Shown piece after piece: positions 4,441-6,004 of a DNA stretch of 6,004 bases (positions are counted from its first letter, which is position 1; the number at the start of each line of letters is the position of its first letter). The stretch spans positions 1-6,004 of the forward strand of contig JAIUYC010000289.1 of assembly GCA_020216575.1 (NCBI GenBank), in the 5' to 3' direction. The position numbers and the translations under genes are program-made. The stretch is from Coleofasciculus sp. S288. Its GTDB lineage: Bacteria > Cyanobacteriota > Cyanobacteriia > Cyanobacteriales > Coleofasciculaceae. Below the pieces are notes generated by a model. That model worked only from the letters and a program-made list of their open reading frames with translations. It ran no database searches and was not told the DNA's origin.

Positions 4441-6004
4441 ATGAATAACGAAGAAGCACTAGCGATTGTCGAGAGAGCCTTGAGTGAAGAACATTTAAGT
4501 AAGCTTCAAGCCAAGGTCTTTCAACATGCTTGGGAAGAAGAATCTTATCTAGAAATTGCTAGAAAACTAGGTTATGAAGTTGGTTACATCAAGCAGACTG
4601 GTTCTCAGTTGTGGCAGTTACTCTCTGATGCATTTGGAGAAAAAGTTACTAAGAGTAATATTCAGTTAGTCTTGAAACGCAAGGCAACAAAGGGGAGTCA
4701 GGAGTCAGGGGTCGTAGGGGCGGGTTTAACTGAGGTATCTGCTTTCTCACCTATCAATTTGATAAACCCGTCCGTACAGAAGTCAGAAGTTACTAACAGT
4801 CCACAACGAACAACGAACAACGAACAACTAACAACTAACAACGGACAACTGACAACTGACAACCCACAAAATCTAATCCAAAATCGAACAGATTGGGGAG
4901 ATGCAACTGATGTATCGGCGTTCTATGGACGTACAGAAGAACTTGTGACGTTGGAACGGTGGATTGTGCGCGATTCCTGTCGTCTGGTTGGTTTGTTTGG
5001 CATGGGGGGAATTGGGAAAACCTCGTTATCGGTGAAGCTAGCCAAACAAATTCAGGGGGAGTTTGAGTATATCATTTGGCGATCGCTCCGCAATGCACCA
5101 CTCGTTCAAGACTTGCTGGCCGACTTGCTCCAATTTCTCTCAGACCAACAGGAAACGAATTTACCCAACACCCTAGATAGTCGCATCTTGCGTCTCTTAA
5201 ATTACTTACGCCAATATCGCTGCCTGCTCGTTTTAGATAACGGTGAGACGATTATGCAAGCAGGCGATTCCCAACAGAACAGCTTTGCTTCACTTAATGG
5301 AGGCTATCAACCTGGATATGAAGGTTACGGTCAACTCTTAAAATGCATTGGGGAAACTGAGCATCAAAGTACGCTCGTGTTGACAAGTCGGGAGAAACCT
5401 AGAGGTATGGCGGCTGAAGAAGGGGAAACTTTGCCAATTCGATCGCTACGACTCACTGGGTTATCATCAAGTGCTGTACAGGAGATTTTTAGCCTCAGAG
5501 GTGATTTTTCTGGCTCAGATGCGGAATGGCAAGCGTTGAGTGAACACTATGCAGGCAACCCTCTGGCGTTGAAAATGGTGGCGTCTGTGATCAAGGATTT
5601 CTTTGATGGTAGTCTTGCCAATTTTCTCGCCATCTTACACCAAGGAACCTGCGTTTTTGGCGATATTCGAGATTTGTTAGCACAGCAAATTAATCGCTTG
5701 TCTGATTTAGAACAGCAGGTGATGTACTGGCTAGCAATTGACCGAGAACCTGTCACCTTATCAGAACTTCGAGCAGATTTTGTTCCTCAAGTATCCCTCG
5801 GTGAATTGCTGGAGGCGTTAACATCTTTGGAGAGGCGATGTCTAATCGACAAGGCTACCCCTACGCTAATCGAAAAAAGCCGCACTCTTTTCACTCTACA
5901 ACCTGTCGTCATGGAGTACATGACGGAGCGATTGATTGAGCAGGTTTGTGAAGAGATTGAGACGTTTAGGTTGTCAAGTTTAGAGTTCGGATTTAGCAGC
6001 GCGG
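4441..6004 (+). CDS. NB-ARC STAND NTPase with N-terminal helical (vMAP-type HTH-like) domain, 5' part, open at the right edge
   Basis: At least 521 residues of an NLR-like signalling ATPase; the gene continues past the window. Residues 1-84 form a helical domain (SYLEIARKLGYEVGYIKQTGSQLW) like the HTH-type N-termini of cyanobacterial vWA-MoxR-associated conflict proteins. Residues 85-148 are a repeat-derived polar linker. The NB-ARC domain starts near DWGDATDVSAFYGR (151-164), with P-loop GMGGIGKTS at 187-195, Walker B CLLVLDN at 261-267, the sensor-like STLVLTSREKP at 310-320 and GNPLALK at 372-378. A winged-helix part follows, ending around FTLQPVVMEYM (484-494), where MHD-like motifs sit in relatives. 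All ATPase motifs look intact. Related proteins often end in WD40 or other repeats, which would be outside the window. ATG at 4441 is the first start after an in-frame TGA at 4435-4437; no clear Shine-Dalgarno is seen. Phage defence or regulated cell death are possible roles, unproven here. Confidence 0.93.
   Translation, partial: MNNEEALAIVERALSEEHLSKLQAKVFQHAWEEESYLEIARKLGYEVGYIKQTGSQLWQLLSDAFGEKVTKSNIQLVLKRKATKGSQESGVVGAGLTEVSAFSPINLINPSVQKSEVTNSPQRTTNNEQLTTNNGQLTTDNPQNLIQNRTDWGDATDVSAFYGRTEELVTLERWIVRDSCRLVGLFGMGGIGKTSLSVKLAKQIQGEFEYIIWRSLRNAPLVQDLLADLLQFLSDQQETNLPNTLDSRILRLLNYLRQYRCLLVLDNGETIMQAGDSQQNSFASLNGGYQPGYEGYGQLLKCIGETEHQSTLVLTSREKPRGMAAEEGETLPIRSLRLTGLSSSAVQEIFSLRGDFSGSDAEWQALSEHYAGNPLALKMVASVIKDFFDGSLANFLAILHQGTCVFGDIRDLLAQQINRLSDLEQQVMYWLAIDREPVTLSELRADFVPQVSLGELLEALTSLERRCLIDKATPTLIEKSRTLFTLQPVVMEYMTERLIEQVCEEIETFRLSSLEFGFSSA
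4694..4713. repeat. GGAGTCA-type heptamer motif inside the NB-ARC gene
   Basis: GGAGTCA occurs twice in tandem (4694-4700 and 4701-4707), followed by a degenerate GGGGTC. It is the plus-strand counterpart of the GGAGTCA/GGAGGCA units at 2746-2773. It marks the left border of the repeat-derived linker, at about residue 85. Confidence 0.7.
4714..4777. repeat. Interspersed inverted repeat (GTAGGGGCGGGTTTA arms) inside the NB-ARC gene
   Basis: The left arm GTAGGGGCGGGTTTA (4714-4728) and the right arm (4763-4777) are reverse complements at 13 of 15 positions, around a 34-base loop. Similar GTAGGGGCGGGTTT elements are, from memory, a common dispersed repeat in cyanobacterial genomes. Here the whole element is read through in frame and encodes part of the linker after residue 90. 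Confidence 0.7.
4804..4866. repeat. Nine-unit heptamer array translated within the NB-ARC gene
   Basis: Nine contiguous 7-mers start at 4804: CAACGAA three times, CAACTAA twice, CAACGGA, CAACTGA twice, then CAACCCA. The array is the reverse-complement family of the 22-unit intergenic array. Because 3 x 7 bases make 7 codons, it encodes three 7-residue repeats at residues 122-142: QRTTNNE, QLTTNNG, QLTTDNP. Confidence 0.93.

Noticed and set aside
4241..4459. 72-codon minus-strand open frame upstream of and overlapping the NB-ARC start
   Set aside because: No recognisable domain, odd composition, overlaps the better supported NB-ARC start, and no ribosome-binding site seen.

Overview
The window looks cyanobacterial. 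It carries five copies of the HIP1 octamer GCGATCGC (13-20, 931-938, 1354-1361, 2106-2113, 5079-5086), many tandem heptanucleotide repeats of the STRR type, and a STAND NTPase of the NB-ARC class with an N-terminal helical domain common in filamentous cyanobacteria. A multicellular cyanobacterium with a large genome is the best guess; the sequence does not allow a genus call.

Layout. Positions 1-3957 hold four genes on the minus strand, read right to left: a BMP-family substrate-binding lipoprotein (3957-2779, GTG start, Tat-like signal), two ABC permeases of the nucleoside/branched-chain type (2572-1484 and 1400-474), and the N-terminal 98 codons of an isochorismatase-fold cysteine hydrolase most like biuret amidohydrolase (295 to the left edge). 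Positions 3958-4440 are a 483-base divergent intergenic region with repeats, a polypurine stretch and a weak NtcA-like site. From 4441 to the right edge runs a plus-strand NB-ARC gene of at least 521 codons, open at its 3' end.

How the genes work together. The minus-strand genes look like an uptake-and-hydrolysis unit for a small nitrogen-rich compound. The binding protein and two permeases would import it, and the hydrolase would cleave it in the cytoplasm, plausibly biuret to allophanate and ammonia. The ATPase subunit that such importers need is not in the window. The substrate is inferred from the hydrolase and has not been shown. The NB-ARC gene is divergent and unrelated in function; it belongs to the NLR-like signalling and conflict ATPases.

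The most distinctive trait is invasion by heptamer repeats. A perfect 22-unit array fills most of the gap between the binding protein and the first permease and runs to within 4 bases of the permease start codon. A 4-unit array sits just before the hydrolase start. Two heptamers encode the C-terminal tail of the first permease. In the NB-ARC gene a mosaic of repeat DNA, including an inverted repeat and nine heptamers, is translated in frame as the linker between the N-terminal domain and the NTPase domain.
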